A stretch of DNA of 64,000 bases from Hygrocybe punicea (GCA_963556145.1 OY744466.1:620001-684000), one strand, 5' to 3'; counted from the stretch's first letter, positions 33,969 to 46,560 are shown. Notes: generated by a model not told the origin, from the letters alone. Translations and numbers: made by a program.

Positions 33969-34025
33969 ACCTCATGAGACCAGACATGCATCAATGGACG
34001 CATGCCGCGTGATCGCGAGGTGGAA
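33969..34025. repeat. Three-part palindromic module, copy 2
   Basis: ACCTCATGAGACCA, then GCATCAATGGACGCATGC, then TGATCGCGAGGTGGAATG. It is followed by a G-rich stretch (GGGGGGTGGGTGGGG-like), as at 49830. Confidence 0.6.
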
Positions 34026-34194
34026 TGGGGGGTGGGTGGGGTGTGTAGTTGTGAGCTGTGCTGGGTATTGTGTCGTTGGACACATGGGCCATGCTTGTTG
34101 ATGCTGGTCCTGGGCTGGGGTAATTGCCAGTGCCTGCCCAGTTGGCGGGCATCCTATGTGGTTGTGCATAGTTGGCAGCTGCACCTACCACTAA

Positions 34195-36985
34195 ATGACC
34201 ACAAAAATTCTCAGAAAAATGGTCCATAATGCCCCATTTAAATGGTTTTCACGGATGAATTTTTTTTTTAAAGGAAGATGTAGATAGCAGTAATTGAATA
34301 GTGGGACAATATTTCTGCAGTAGGCTCAACAGTGTCAATTTCAGATTTCACCCCCCTGGCCAAATGCAATGGTAATGTATACAAGTTTATGATTTCAATC
34401 CGAATCACTAACTCCTCCTCATCGCTTTCAACTTCTAGCCTGTCTTGAACAATGGTGTGTGTGAGGTTTCTGACACAGGGATACAAAGCCTAGGGTGCAA
34501 GTCACCACCATCCCCACTTGAGGCTGGATATCAACTTGGAGCTCACTATAACATAGTTGGATAGTCAGTAATATGGGCAGAATGCATGGCAATACACACC
34601 TTTCATATCATGTGATAGCTTTGAGTAAAGCTTCAGTTTTCTTCAGCTTCTGTTTAACATGGGGCTTTGATTGGAACATTCTTGTCATGCCTGATGCAGT
34701 GGTGAATCTCAAGTTGCTCATCCAGTTCTAAGCATTTCAGCTGTGCGATCTTGACATGATCAACAATGAGATTGACAGAGGCCAACTTGTTGCACTTGTC
34801 CTGCACTTTTTGTTGTCTCCCAGCATCTTTAAGCTGTCATTCGTTGGCTATGTTTTCTTGTGTTTTCAAGAGTTCAGCATGAAAAGCCTTTGTAGAACCA
34901 CTTGAGTCTATTTTCCGAGCAGCGCGCATGATGAACTGATGGTCATCAGCATCAAATTTGGCATCCATGAATACCTGTGTGTTATTGTGATGGTAGGTGG
35001 CCATGCCAGAGAAGTGGTCAATTGTGGTATTGGGGTTTGAGTGTGCATGATGGTGCCACTGTCCAAGTGCCCCCTCATTTGCATCATCAGTGGATGGCAT
35101 GAATGCCATTTTGCATTTGAGGGATGTCAATGAATCTATGAGACCACCAGCCTCAAATTCAGCTGAGAAGCGCTCCTGAAGTCTCCAAAGCACCTTCAAA
35201 GAAAGCAACGAGGACAGGCTTCATGAGTTTTTCCTGCATCAACCATGGTGTATACAGCCAAAATCACCCTTTCATTCTCCCTAGCAAGCCCATCAAGTGT
35301 TGCAGATGTGTGTGAAGGGTTGGTGTTGATTATTAATAAGATGGATGGTTCCTGGATTATTTGGGCAATGTGCATTCTGAGCTCATCGTGAACACCAGTC
35401 CAAGGTCCAAGATGTTGACATTTTCAGTACTGGGACCTCTGACTGCACACATATATGGTTTTGTGACCAACTAAGCATAAAGGACCAGGACAGCAAATTC
35501 TGTGAGTGTTGCTGAATCTTGGAGGGCCTGGTATAAGTTGTGCTCCATATGGTTGAATCTGGGCTTGTCTTTCTTGTCATGTATCAGTTTGAGACATGCA
35601 ATGTACTGAGGTAGGTATGTGAGAAGTTCAGCAGCAGTGTTACAATAGCACTGATACCAGGTATTACTTGTGTCTAGGAATTTGACAGTTGGCCTTTTCC
35701 CAGTGATCTCCAGCTTGACCTTCTCGAAGTAATGCCGATGAAAGTCTTGGTGCCCTTTCTTGTAATCTTTATTGTTGAAAAGTGTGCCAGCAAGGCTTGC
35801 TGCCTTTACACCTCCCTGAGTGCTAGCATCAGTTGCTTGTTGTGCAGCTGGACCAAGAGTCCCTCCAGTGGAAATTGCTGCTGCATTTGCCTTGTTTGCA
35901 AGAAGCAAAGGTGGCAAGGCATCCAGAACTGCCCAGATTGATTGCATAGCTTCCTTTCTGCCTTTGACTGAATTTAGCTCTTTGTGCATGCAGCAGCCAC
36001 CATGAACAAATAAATTGATGTGCCTTTGCTCATCGGCTGTGAGATTTTTGAAATTTGTAGTTCCAAGTTCAATGGCAAGTGCCTTGACTGCGTTGCCACC
36101 AGCATTTGAGATCTTTTGATCTGAGAGATGGCAGATTGCCTTGCCAATTTCTTCACCATCCATAAAAGACATAGCCAAAGTCCCCAGATCATTGTGCATC
36201 ACTTCCTGCTTCCAATCCTGTGCAAGCCATGCTGTTTTGAGCTGATCAGAAGAATGATCACTGTTCATCCCTTTAAACTTTCGAGCAAAGTCTCAAGTGC
36301 TGAAAGTTAATCCATCTTGCTTTGCCAAGGGAGAAGCATGAAGTAGCAGGGACAACTCTTCTTCGAGTTCTTTCCATCCTTGGATTTGAGATTCTGCTGT
36401 ATGGTTGATAGTGGCTGAAACAGATACAAGGCAAGTTTCATGCTTGATGGAGCCACATTCCAAGCTGAAGGAGTACAGAGCAACTGGAATGGTGATATGT
36501 TGAGATTCATAAGTGATATTCCGGTGTGTTGTGCCATCGCCACTTGCTATGAATGCTGGAATGACAATTAATGGTTCATTTGCCAGTGCCAGAGACTCAT
36601 ACCATCAGCTTGTGTCAGCTCATAACCTAACTGAATCTGAGATGCTACTGCAGCTTCATTGTTTGTGTTTTGAACCATGTGTTGACTTATTTTGCATGAA
36701 ACCTTCACACCCATAGCCTCCCCAGTTATGACCATGATGGTGCCAACATTTTCCTAAGAGCAATCAGCCCCACAGAGTTCCCGTGCCAGAGCTTGAGCTG
36801 TTGGAGTGGTACCATGTGATGTAACACGCCAAGTCACAGCATTCTTTTGCACCTTTAGAAGACAGTGATGGCGACTCCTCACAATGGAGCAAGATGTTTG
36901 TGCCCAAAGCACTCACATCTGAAGACATTGAATCTTCAACCAAAGCTTCACTGTTGTCTTTTGGTACCCTGTCACTTCAAGGTTG
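34195..36985 (-). pseudogene. Agaricomycete repeat protein of unknown function, copy B
   Basis: On the minus strand the order is the same as in copy A: GGCCMHKELNSVKGRKEAMQ and LGPAAQQATDASTQGGVKAA within one 265-codon frame (36268-35471), then FNHMEHNLYQALQDSATLTE. The C-terminal part missing from copy A follows (35208-34837): EFEAGGLIDSLTSLKCKMAF, MPSTDDANEGALGQW, and FIMRAARKIDSSGS. Sequence identity to copy A is high over 16125-17490 and 20860-21440. The upstream border at 36985 cuts into the N-terminal coding part, and the 3' border near 34195 coincides with that of copy A near 21445. Frameshifts near 36300 and in the 35470-35210 segment mark it as inactive. Confidence 0.7.
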
Positions 36986-38437
36986 GCTGAAACAGAACCT
37001 GGATCCACAGGTCAAACCTGTGAGTTTTCTTTACAATATGGGTCACAGATCCACAAATGGTACTAATAGCTATGCTACTCCTTATCAGTCTCTTCTGTAT
37101 CCACAATGATTGCTTCAACAGTCCCATCTGCCACTTCTGCCCATTTTGAACCTTTGTTACAGATGTTTTCAACCACTTCCTGAATGGGTATCAAGCCATT
37201 GATCATTGCCCATGATCCTAATATGGTTGCTGCTTGGGTACTTTCATCAGAAAGGGAGTGTTGTAAGCAAGATACATTGAGTCCACCACTTGAAAAAGCA
37301 TGCTTGACATCTGTAGATGCAGCTTTGATGGTGTGAATGTAATGAATAAGTGCAACTCACTAGGTATGCAGAGATAATCCAGGGCAAATTGGGCCAGAGC
37401 ATTCATCTCTGGATCTATCATGTTCCAGTAATGCAGTGCGTTGGAGATGCCAGGGATAGCAGGAGATGCAAGGTATGCACCAAGTGCATCAGTGTTTGAC
37501 TTCTGAGTGATAGAACTGAAATATTTGTCACACATGGATCCCTGTAGCCAGAGCAAGTAAGTGATGAAAATTAAAGTAAATGAGCGACTTACTTTGGGTT
37601 CACTGGCAATGCCGGAAGCTTCAACCTCCTTTAGTTTGTATCCTTCATTCCACTCCTCATGAATGATGTGTTCAGCCATAGATATCCATTCCAGTTCCCA
37701 GCATTGGGTACAGAAATACTTGAGTTTGTAATTAGGATGTAAAACTACAATTCATGTGCAAATTAGATTCAATATCTTCAAATTGAAGAGTCACTGACTA
37801 ATTGCAATGCAAAAAATGGTTGAATTATCTATCTTGCTGTAGTACTTGTTGAGTATGATGCTACTATGTGCTGCAGCCACATATAGTGTGGAGGAAGTGA
37901 GATGTTGCTGGCAAAATTGTTGAGGGCATCATTGAGTCAGTCAATAAAAGGTATTACTTCATGAACACAGGGCATTGTCCTTCTTTTGTGACATGCAAGA
38001 ACAGCTGTTGTGGTTAAAAATTGTTAGTGGATAAAGTGGCAAGAGAGAAATGAATAAATACCTCAAGCAGTGGGTAAAGTTTGGCTAGCAAATCCAATTC
38101 GGCATCTTCAAGATCATAGTGGCAAAGATGAACACTGTTGCATCTGTTGAATTGAGCCATGTCACAGATATCTGGAAGTACAGAGCGGAGTGAGAGCATG
38201 ACCCAGCATTTCAGCAATGGAGTTCAGTGAGTTGGAACAGCGTTGCGGTGGACATGGCCTGGGTATGCACAGATTCAATGTGTAAGTCTGTTGTCATTGG
38301 GGTAAAAACCCAAATCTCTTCTTATTTGTGACTATTTACAAAAGCCACTACATACAAATGGTAGAACAAATAAGGAATATGATGAAATGAGGGTATATGT
38401 GCCCAGAGATATACTGATCTCTACAGTGTGTATCACG

Positions 38438-39142
38438 TAGTGATGGACAGGTTCGGTTTGGTCCGGTTCAGGCCAAAAAAATCTGAACCTTGAACTGAAC
38501 CTTAGGTTCAGGTTAAAACAGGTTCAGTTCAGGTTCACCCTCATCTGAACCCTGAACCAAACCTGTAAGTGTATCATAGGGCTAGATTACATTTTTATTC
38601 AGTATAAATGCCTTTATTTTATGCCTTGTGGTTATATAGCATGAACAAGGTTCCTTTAGAGCAAATTGTATGTATTACTGTACATTTGTATCACTTAAAG
38701 CTAACATGTTAAAGAAATTAAGCTTATCAGCTTCAATGTTGCAACTGTGGTACTTAAAAATATAATACATCATACGTACTTGAGGCTTACCTTGGCATAA
38801 TCCTTAGATATTATACAACTTATACCAACTTATCCTGACAAATCCAGAGCTCAAACCCCCAGAAGGAGAGTGGCAGGATTTAACAGGGAGTTGTTAGCTA
38901 CAACAAGACAAAAGTGATCATGTTTCTTCCAAAAATTAGGCAAAATTATATCACATTTGTTGAAGTTTAGGTTCAGGTTCAAACTGGTTTGAACCAGGTT
39001 CACAGAATTTCCCCCTGCCTGAACCTTGAACTGAACCTCAGGTTCGGTTCAGGCTTCAGCTTGAACCTGAACCCTATTTCAGGTTCAGTTCAGTTCAGTT
39101 CAGGTCTGAACCTTGGTTCAGAACCAAACCTATCCATCACTA
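38438..39142. mobile_element. hAT-like non-autonomous element B, 705 bp, 8-bp target duplication
   Basis: The left end is TAGTGATGGACAGGTTCGG and the right end is the complement of TAGTGATGGATAGGTTTGG. The exact repeat GTATCACG lies at 38430-38437 and 39143-39150. Subterminal zones are rich in GGTTCAG/CTGAACC in both orientations. It interrupts the hAT transposase pseudogene between DGIPDRVVI and the next coding stretch. It has no coding capacity. Confidence 0.92.
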
Positions 39143-39379
39143 GTATCACGACTCGGTCAGGAATACCATCAGTGATGCAGAGTTTACTGAGCTCTGTACA
39201 AATGTCTGGGGAATGGAAAGCCTTCCTCAATAGTTGTTGGATCTTGTGAACAGAGAACTGTCCCAAGTTGACTTCCTTGCAAGTGAGTGCAGGGAGATCA
39301 ATGCTGTCTACAAGTTCACTTTCTAAAATATCAAGGTATGCTTTGTCAGATTCTTTGTGACCCTTGTTGTCTTTAAGGC

Positions 39380-39900
39380 GAGGCACGGGTTTGGGTTCAT
39401 TGTCCTGATTTGGACACCACGCCCAAACCACACCCGTTACCCATGGTTTATGGGTATGCGTGGGTGTGCACAGAGGGGCCCCAATGGGCCCCAACTGTAA
39501 GTTTTTTACTATATCACTGATCTACTAACAAACTACTACTAGTGTGCTGTCACAACCATGACCTACAAAACAACAACAACAACAATAACAACAAGACAAT
39601 GACAATGACAATGAAAATGGCTAGGAGGGTGGTGCGCCCACCTACCGGCCCAGGTACATATGCCAAATCCTCCCATCAACATCAGCTAGCAAGGGGAACA
39701 AGGATGAGAAGTTCTTGTCCCCTCTGGCTCTGCCAACCTCACAAACATGGGCTGACGTGTCAACTGATGCATAGATGTGGTTTGCGAGGTATTCAATGTG
39801 GCAAAGGCAAAGATGGATGCAATGGAAACCACCACACCTCGCAAACACACCCAGACGTGTCAACTGATGGGTGTTAAAAATTAGATACATACCGGATGAA
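39380..39900. other. Insert in an intron or coding gap of the hAT pseudogene
   Basis: This stretch interrupts the transposase between DFIR (39893) and RLKDNKGHKESDK (about 39370). It contains GGTTTGGGT and CCCATGG motifs, an AACAACAACAATAAC simple repeat (39569-39600), and palindromic modules at 39731 and 39835. It is probably another non-autonomous insertion, but I could not define its ends. Confidence 0.45.
39731..39790. repeat. Three-part palindromic module, copy 3 (diverged)
   Basis: ACCTCACAAACATG, then GACGTGTCAACTGATGC, then TTTGCGAGGTATTC. A half copy, ACCTCGCAAACACA then GACGTGTCAACTGATGG, follows at 39835-39870. Confidence 0.55.
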
Positions 39901-40764
39901 ATCAAGGGTGAACTGTGACGTCTTCCCACTCACACAATGATGGGCAGTGATTCCAAGGAATGAATAGATGTTGGGTGATGTCCACCTGTTGATGCCAACA
40001 TGGATTGTCCCCTGTGTTCCTAGTCTGAGTGAGTGTGTGAAAATCATATCTAAGCATTGAGAAACACACCTGGAGAATTTTCACCATGTTTTCATGGGAG
40101 AGGAGGAAGATTTCATGCACATCTCATGAAAGCATCACCTGGCTAGGTAGTTGGACATGTTCATATAGCATCTTGAACATTTCAACTATCTCCAGATAGA
40201 GAAGGCCCAATGGCGGTGAGCACACCACATGGCAGCTAAATGGTGAAATTTCAGGGCTGAATATGTGGATCCAGTGGAAGATGTGATCTGTTGAGATGCA
40301 TTGGCTGGATTGCAAGACTTGACATGGTGCACAAGATTTGCTGTGGAATCATTGAATCTTTCATGGGTCAAAACAATGCTGGGATGGCTGTGAGGAATGT
40401 AAGGGTCAGTGAAAGAAATATGGACATGAAATGCACCGTTTTCAAACAAATTTGTACTTAACTTTGCCATGATCATGGAAAATCAATGGAGCCTAGAAGT
40501 GCGAGTAGACATGAGAGGTCCACACCTTGGCTTGAGTTTCTAGAACAAGAGTATGAGTAGTTGGGCAGAATAACAGTAAAAGAAAGTACCTAGTATCTCT
40601 TCATCTGTTTTACCATTGAATTTTGCTAGCAACTGAGCCCATTTCGCTGCAGCTGCAGTGACAGGGGGAGTGAAGGAGATGGAGATGGCTTCTTCAATTT
40701 CACCTTGGATTTCAAGACCTTGGACAAAGAATAAGAGACCATGTCTAGGGTGAGGATGAGACAC

Positions 40765-41647
40765 ACCTCTACTCAGGCTTTATATACATGGCCCTTGGGT
40801 TTAAAAATTGACTGAGCAGACATCTGGACCTGCACATGTGTCCCTGTGCCAATCAATTGGGTCCCAGGTAGGTACTGCAGCTTGGAGACTATTTTGGTTA
40901 AGGAAAACTGGATGTGCTGATATTTGTATGTTAGCGTGAGAATTAATCTCTCCCTGGTCATACTTGTGAAATGCCGACTATGTTGGCAGAAACCTTGTTG
41001 TTAGACGTGTTTTTTGTTGGGCATTAGATTTAGGCCCAATTGGTGTTGCAGAAAAGAAAATAATTAAAAAATAATTAAAAATAATTAAAAAATAATTAAA
41101 AAATAATTGTTTTTACCTGAGGTTCAAACTTTGCACCCTGTCCATTGCATATAACTAAACAAATTCCTATAAAATTGTAAGTGATTCTCCACATATCCTG
41201 CTACAATATTGCCTGCAAAGGCTAAGGATTTCAAGCTAAATAGTAATCATGGTTGAATATTCATAAAATATTGTCAGTAAATTAATACTGAGTCTAGTTG
41301 AACTTAGCCTTTCCAGGAAGACTTGTAGTACATGATGTGGAGAGATATGTAGAAAGTCCTGGAAATTTACTGAGTAGTATATAAAGACAAATTTACCAAA
41401 TCCATGAATTGCTGAAAACCTTATGCTGTTTGGTTTGACAACGAATTTTTGGCACCTAATTTGTTATAAATAAAATCCCTCTAGATTATAATAAAGGTAG
41501 TGGTGTGAGGTTAATAGAAAACATGAGGCATTTTTTGAGAATTTCATACACCATTACTGTGAAGATATAGTCAACATGCCACATTGTAAAAGTTGCTGAG
41601 CAAGCTGCAGTATATTGACTTTAACATAAAGGCAGCTTCACATTTGA
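40765..41647. other. AT-rich intergenic with an AAAATAATT simple repeat
   Basis: From 41060 to 41115 there is a tandem AAAATAATT array. Near 40790-40870 are several ACCTG motifs in both orientations. No gene is supported. Confidence 0.5.
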
Positions 41648-41710
41648 CCAGTGGGGTGTGTGCTATTGCTTTGCATGGCAAGTTACTCATCCCTCTTTGG
41701 CAATGAGAAA
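41648..41710 (-). mobile_element. Second Helitron 3' terminus
   Basis: Read on the minus strand, GGGATGAGTAACTTGCCATG, then CAAAGCAATAGC, then ACACCCCACTGG closely matches the 3' end of the Helitron at 56715-56762. It ends in CTGG (CTRR) and is followed by T, the normal Helitron target. The element body would extend to higher coordinates; its 5' end is not identified. It may carry the relics at 42700-45170. Confidence 0.7.
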
Positions 41711-42699
41711 ATCAGTGATATTCAGACTGAACACTGCAATATTATTTTCACTGATATGTGTCCTTTATCAGTACAAAAAAATACTGTTTATATAACATCC
41801 TGAAAACACAACCTTGTCAACAAATTTGCAAGTTGTGATTGTTTGAAATAAATTTCCTTTCTGAATTTACAAATTCCTTCAAACTTTGTTGATGTGGCAG
41901 ACTGTAAAAATGTTAGTTGTGCAACTTGTGCTGATTAACCTTTCTGCAACCATAATCAATATTCCCATCAAAGAACAAGAACAAATTTAAATACAATTAG
42001 AAATACAATGTTAAATCATGAATAAGAATTAATGTAAAGATTTGGATTATATGATATTTTTTGTCTGTAAGTTTTTTCAAAAGCAATGTAAATGTGTGCA
42101 ATGATTCATACGACACAATAGTATACTTAATGGTGTGTCCTATACATGAGGTTTTCCCGTTATCACAATTAATAATGTACAAGAACCTGAAACTGAAAAT
42201 AGTTAATAATATATTATGTTTATGTTACTAACATAATAACTCCACTAAAGTCAACATTTGATATTGTCATTCTCTCTTACTATGTTACCCACATATGATT
42301 TCTAACATGCAATCAATCATTTGAAAATATGAAATATACAAACAAACAAAAAAATGTATCAAGATTTGGTAGCATAAAAGACTCCACAATCCAAACTTTA
42401 ACCAGCTAAAGACTGATGTCAAAGAAATATTAGTCTAATATAAGAAAGACCAAATAAACCATGGACCTCCCATGAATTACAGTTCAGAATCCAATTTTGA
42501 TCACGACGCTTTAGAAGATGGAGACCTAGATAGTACTGGAGGAATTGCCAGAGTTTGAATTTGAAGTGGAACAATATTGTTCCAATCCATTTCTATACAC
42601 GAGATGCTTGGCTCTATAGAGTTCAACGATGTGTAGCGTGATGATGCATGTGTTGTCAGACCATAATTTTTTATTAATAATGTGTTTAATAATAGAATG

Positions 42700-43330
42700 C
42701 TGAATAATGTACCAGTCAATAACGTCTTCTGTCTTTTTGCTGGCTGGTCTGGGTCCTCCATTTTGATGTCCAGGTTCAATAGATCTGACACCTTGTTTAC
42801 AAATTTTTGCCAGAAACAATACCTCCATATCTTTTGACCAACACTTGGAGATGTTTTTGGATGGTCATGGACAAAATCCTAAACATTAATGTTGTCAGTC
42901 TTATCCTTTGAATCCAATGGTCCTGATGTAATGATGTCTGGTATCAAGGCCTTTGAGATCAATTTCCCAGTGATTATATTTTTGGAGATTTTTGGGACTT
43001 CAACAGTAACTGTCTCTAATTTAGCAGATAAAATTGGTTAAAATTGGTCCTTACATAACTGAGTCATGGAATGTTTTTTTTTCCAACTTGGCCGAGTTGG
43101 TATTGACCTGCCCCATCATAATATCCTGTATGTGTGAATGTGGTGAGAAGTAATTGCCATGTGTTTTTCAATTGCTCACCTCCATCATGCACTACAGCTT
43201 TTGATTTTGCCTCACATTTTATGATGATCAAAGTCAGATCCAAGTGGCCAGATAATAAAAAAAGACACACCACTTACTAGATTTTGGTTTTGATTTTGTC
43301 TTGGTTTTTCTGTCTTCCATTGGGTCAGCT
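42700..43330 (-). pseudogene. Unidentified coding relic
   Basis: The minus strand shows protein-like fragments in order: MEDRKTKTKSKPKS at about 43300, a long open stretch with VEVPKISKNIITGKLISKAL at about 43000, and FVNKVSDLLNLDIKMEDPDQ at about 42780. They are in different frames with possible introns (GTAAGT at 43265). No family recognised. Confidence 0.4.
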
Positions 43331-44838
43331 GAGAAAAAATTATTATTATTATATCAAAAATGGTAATGTGTATCTGTTGTATGACCCTTTTGCTTTTGGT
43401 TGGACATTGCTTGCACTTTAGTTTTGTCTTTTCCTTTTCTCTTCACTGTCAAATACATTGAATGACCTATGAAACATAAGTATATAGTAAGCTGTCAAAG
43501 ATTTTGCAAACAAACAAGAGAAATCTGAAGCATGTATTTTGATTGACTTTCCCAGCTTCTGAAACTAGCCACAAAATTATAATCAGTTCCAAATAATTTT
43601 GTAATAGTTTTTCCATGCTGAGAATATTCTGGTACCAGTAGTGTATAATGCAGTGATGGTATATGATGACATTTATCCAAATACTAAGTTCTGAAACATT
43701 TGTGGCAATGGTCATGTTTAGTGTGGAAGACCTACAGTATTCAATGGCTCCTTTGAACACAAAAATTACCCTCATATGCCACAGGTAGCCAAATTATCTT
43801 GAACAAAATCTGAATAGACAGAAGGTTGCGGTTTAAGCAATCACCAAATATCACACCTGGACCTGCACAGGTAAAGACCTGGAAGGGAAATCACCGAGTT
43901 TGGACCTGACCCATGGATTTTCCCACAGGTCAACCTGCAAGTAACCTGCAGGTGATCTGGACCCATGTTCAGCCTTATCTCAACCCACCTACCACTCTCT
44001 CTTAGAGTTTTTCTCTCCTCTTTCATGTGTTTATCCCTGTGTTGTTTGGGCATTTCATCTCCACCTGTCCAGCACACCACAGATCAATTGATCAGGAAGT
44101 TGCATCTCAGATTCCACCACTCCCTTCCTGTTCTGATTCATCTCACCCGAAACCTGTTATATTTGTGCAACTCCGATGAACTCCAATATACTCCAATGTA
44201 CTCAAATGAACTCCAGTCATCTCCACTCTGGACTTTTCCATTTCATTTCTATCTTATCTTATCTTCTTTTGTACTCCTATCTGTCTCCCCCCTTTTGTTT
44301 ACTTGTCACTGTATGTAGCAACCTTTGTCTCTTTTATCTTTCTCCAAACTCCGGCACTCCTGCTGGAGTTCCTATTATCTTTTCATCACCAAGGACATAA
44401 CAATTAGTTTACTAGTATATAAGCTACAACTTCTATGTTGTGTATCTTTGTTCTGAAAATCAACTAGAGTACCCTCTGTCTTCTTCGCTCTCAAACTTAA
44501 GGCTCTACCTTAAGCTCACTATCTCTGTCCTTAGTCCAGACCTCTGGACTAACTCCGCTCCACTTCGCCTACTCAGTATGGCTTAAGGAAGTAGTTAACC
44601 TACTTCAAGCATTCACACCTCCGATCCTCCAATAAACTCCACTCTGTCCAGAGTTGTCTGCATGACTCTAACAAAACTGGAGGGTCCATGACACACATTG
44701 TTTTGTCTTTCTCTTATCTACCATCATGTATCTAGCCTCCTAGTCTAGATCTCTTTACTGAGTCTAGATCTCCTACTGAGCCACACATGCATGAGTATAT
44801 TCCCATGTGGTGAACGATTGGGGTCATGACCTACAAAA
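43331..44838. other. AT-rich region, possible LTR-like block at 44400-44700
   Basis: From 43850 to 43960 are iterated ACCTGCA/ACCTGGAC motifs. From 44400 the sequence has a TATATAAG box (44418), CT-rich tract, AATAAA (44631) and ends near GGTCCATGACAC. That resembles the promoter and polyadenylation layout of a solo LTR, but no second copy or target duplication is visible. Confidence 0.3.
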
Positions 44839-45170
44839 TCATATATGCAGTAATTGTTCTGGAGAAGATAAAATCAGATATGTGGTAGAGTCAGTCCCAA
44901 ATGACAAGTCAGTTCTCACATCAGGGTTCACCATGATGGCATAGTCATCAAACATATGATGTTCGGTTGAGAAGCACAAGAATCCTTGCTGAACGGACTT
45001 CATCTCGGATCCTTCAACAATCTGATCATCCTCAATAAAATGCCAGTAGTTCTGCTCATTCCACTTTAGGTCCAGAATTTTATTTATTATTGCTTGTCTG
45101 CATGATATATAACTGGAACAACTTGCAATATCTGTTTGACTGAGAGGGAAAATATGAGCAGCTTCAAATC
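44839..45170 (-). pseudogene. HNH-nuclease domain relic
   Basis: From a probable acceptor (TATACAG at 45177-45171) an uninterrupted 110-codon reading begins FEAAHIFPLSQTDIAS. It continues INKILDLKWNEQ, then EMKSVQQGFLCFSTEHHMFD and DYAIMVNPDVRTDLS, and ends at TGA 44839. AHIFP, a spaced SVQ.GFL and H..FDDY match the core of the HNH_2-type endonuclease domain found in many Agaricomycete proteins, where the His residues bind metal. Upstream exons are not found, so it is either a captured fragment or the last exon of a dead gene. Confidence 0.6.
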
Positions 45171-45376
45171 CTGTATACTATTTGGCAGTCACACTACTCC
45201 TGGACAGCTGAAGTGATATAACTCAGTTTGAAATATAACTCAGTTTAGATTGTGAGAGTTGTGATAACTTTGAGCCTTGAAAAAGGTACAGCGCTCAGCA
45301 TTGATCCACTGCTTCTTTTTTTACCAATCCAAATTATGGAATCTATGCCAGGACACAATGTGCCAATAAAACAACC

Positions 45377-46277
45377 TTGCAGCCATCCAAGAGGCTCAAA
45401 AATGGATCAAACACTGGTACAGTAGGTAGACCTCATAGGGGTCCCCTGCAACCACCAAACCATGCAGAGGCAGGTGCAGGTATGTTCTCTTTCTATTCTA
45501 ATCTTTATGTGAATGACTTAATTACTAAAACAGTCGAAAATCATTCTATCATATGGTGCATGAGTTCAAATGTTCAAGTACAAGGATCTCATCTTTGTGT
45601 AAGTTTCTGTTGCATCAGCCTACTGCCGCTAATCAATGAGTTAATTCAGTGCAACCAACTTTCAGCATAGGAAACCCTCCACAAGCCAACATGGACACAC
45701 AAGTTATGGACACCTTTGATAGAGTAGAGGGAACCATGGAAGGATTCAACAAGTATGATGGTGTTGATTTTTGGGGGACTGGTTCTGATTTTGATGCAGA
45801 AGATGTCAATGGCAATGATGCCACATTTCCTTTTCCAAATAGTAAGGATATCTTGTTTTGGACAAAATAATCTGTGTCATGTTCATTTCTAGATTGTCAA
45901 AATGAGCTGTTGGTTGATTGTAGCACTAGCATGTAACCCCATGAAATCTCTTTATACTTACTCATTAAAAATTTCCAATCACAGTCAAAATGTACCAACA
46001 TTTCTGGTCACCACCAAAGGGTGCTGGTTTTGGCTCACACAAAGTCACCAATAAATGTCCAGGTATGTTATATCTACTTGACACAATAAGATATGTGATG
46101 CTTAGTAAGGATTTAGGGTATGATTGCTCTTCTGAAGGATGGGAAGATGACAATGAGGTGGATTATTTGTTCGGTTTGGAGGGCTATATGAATGAGGAAC
46201 ATGCTGGCAGTGCTAGGATGGCACCACCAAGGCCAGCTGATTTTGACCCCTGCCCCATGATTTTTGAGCATCCCTGA
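45377..46277 (+). other. Two weak open frames, coding status uncertain
   Basis: 45649-45870 contains MDTFDRVEGTMEGFNKYDGV and 45990-46277 contains YDCSSEGWEDDNEVDYLFGL. The acidic composition is protein-like and the two could be exons, but I recognise no domain and see no clear splice pair. Confidence 0.3.
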
Positions 46278-46345
46278 CTCAAGTACACCCCCTGCAGCTT
46301 GTTTGTGTTGATAACGAGCAGTTGTAGCAGGGCATTCAGCAATTA
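46264..46345. repeat. Diverged single copy related to the 150-bp minisatellite
   Basis: CTCAAGTACACCCCCTGCAG followed by CTTGTTTGTGTTGATAACGAG parallels CTCAAGTACACTCCCGTGTC and the CGTTTCCGTTG hairpin at 28-70. Confidence 0.55.
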
Positions 46346-46404
46346 CCAACTCACTTGGGATGCCTGAAAATGAGATTGCCCAACTCACTTGGGGATAGCT
46401 GAAT

Positions 46405-46560
46405 CAGGCTGAGATATATCCTGCCAACTGAGATGGTCCAGGCTGATGTTCTCAGGATATATCCTGGCCCAACTGAGATGGTCCAGGCTAGTGTTCTCAG
46501 GATATATCCTGGCTCATCTCACATTGTTCAGGCCAATGTTCTTCAGATATTTTTCTCAGG
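46405..46560. repeat. Tandem repeat, about 45-59 bp, three imperfect copies
   Basis: AACTGAGATGGTCCAGGCT, then GTTCTCAGGATATATCCTGG recurs twice and a third copy is diverged. GGATATATCC is itself palindromic. Confidence 0.75.

Larger units (their letters stand above)
37075..40764 (-). pseudogene. hAT-superfamily transposase pseudogene
   Basis: Fragments in order on the minus strand: a BED-type remnant (NDSTANLVHHVKSCNP), AAMWCAHRHWAFSI, EMFKMLYEHVQLPSQVMLS, then HEIFLLSHENMVKILQ. An intron at about 40079-40024 leads to HVGINRWTSPNIYSFLGITA. After more gaps come SIDLPALTCKEVNLGQ, DICDMAQFNRCNSVH and LEDAELDLLAKLYPLLEVFI. The hATC dimerisation region follows: NALAQFALDYLCIP, an intron, then STDVKHAFSSGGLNVS and SLSDESTQAATILGSWA, ending at 37075. 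The first catalytic acid appears as Asn (INRW where IDGW is usual). Lesions include a frameshift near 40197, TGA at 40124, and a MITE at 38438-39142. Confidence 0.82.
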
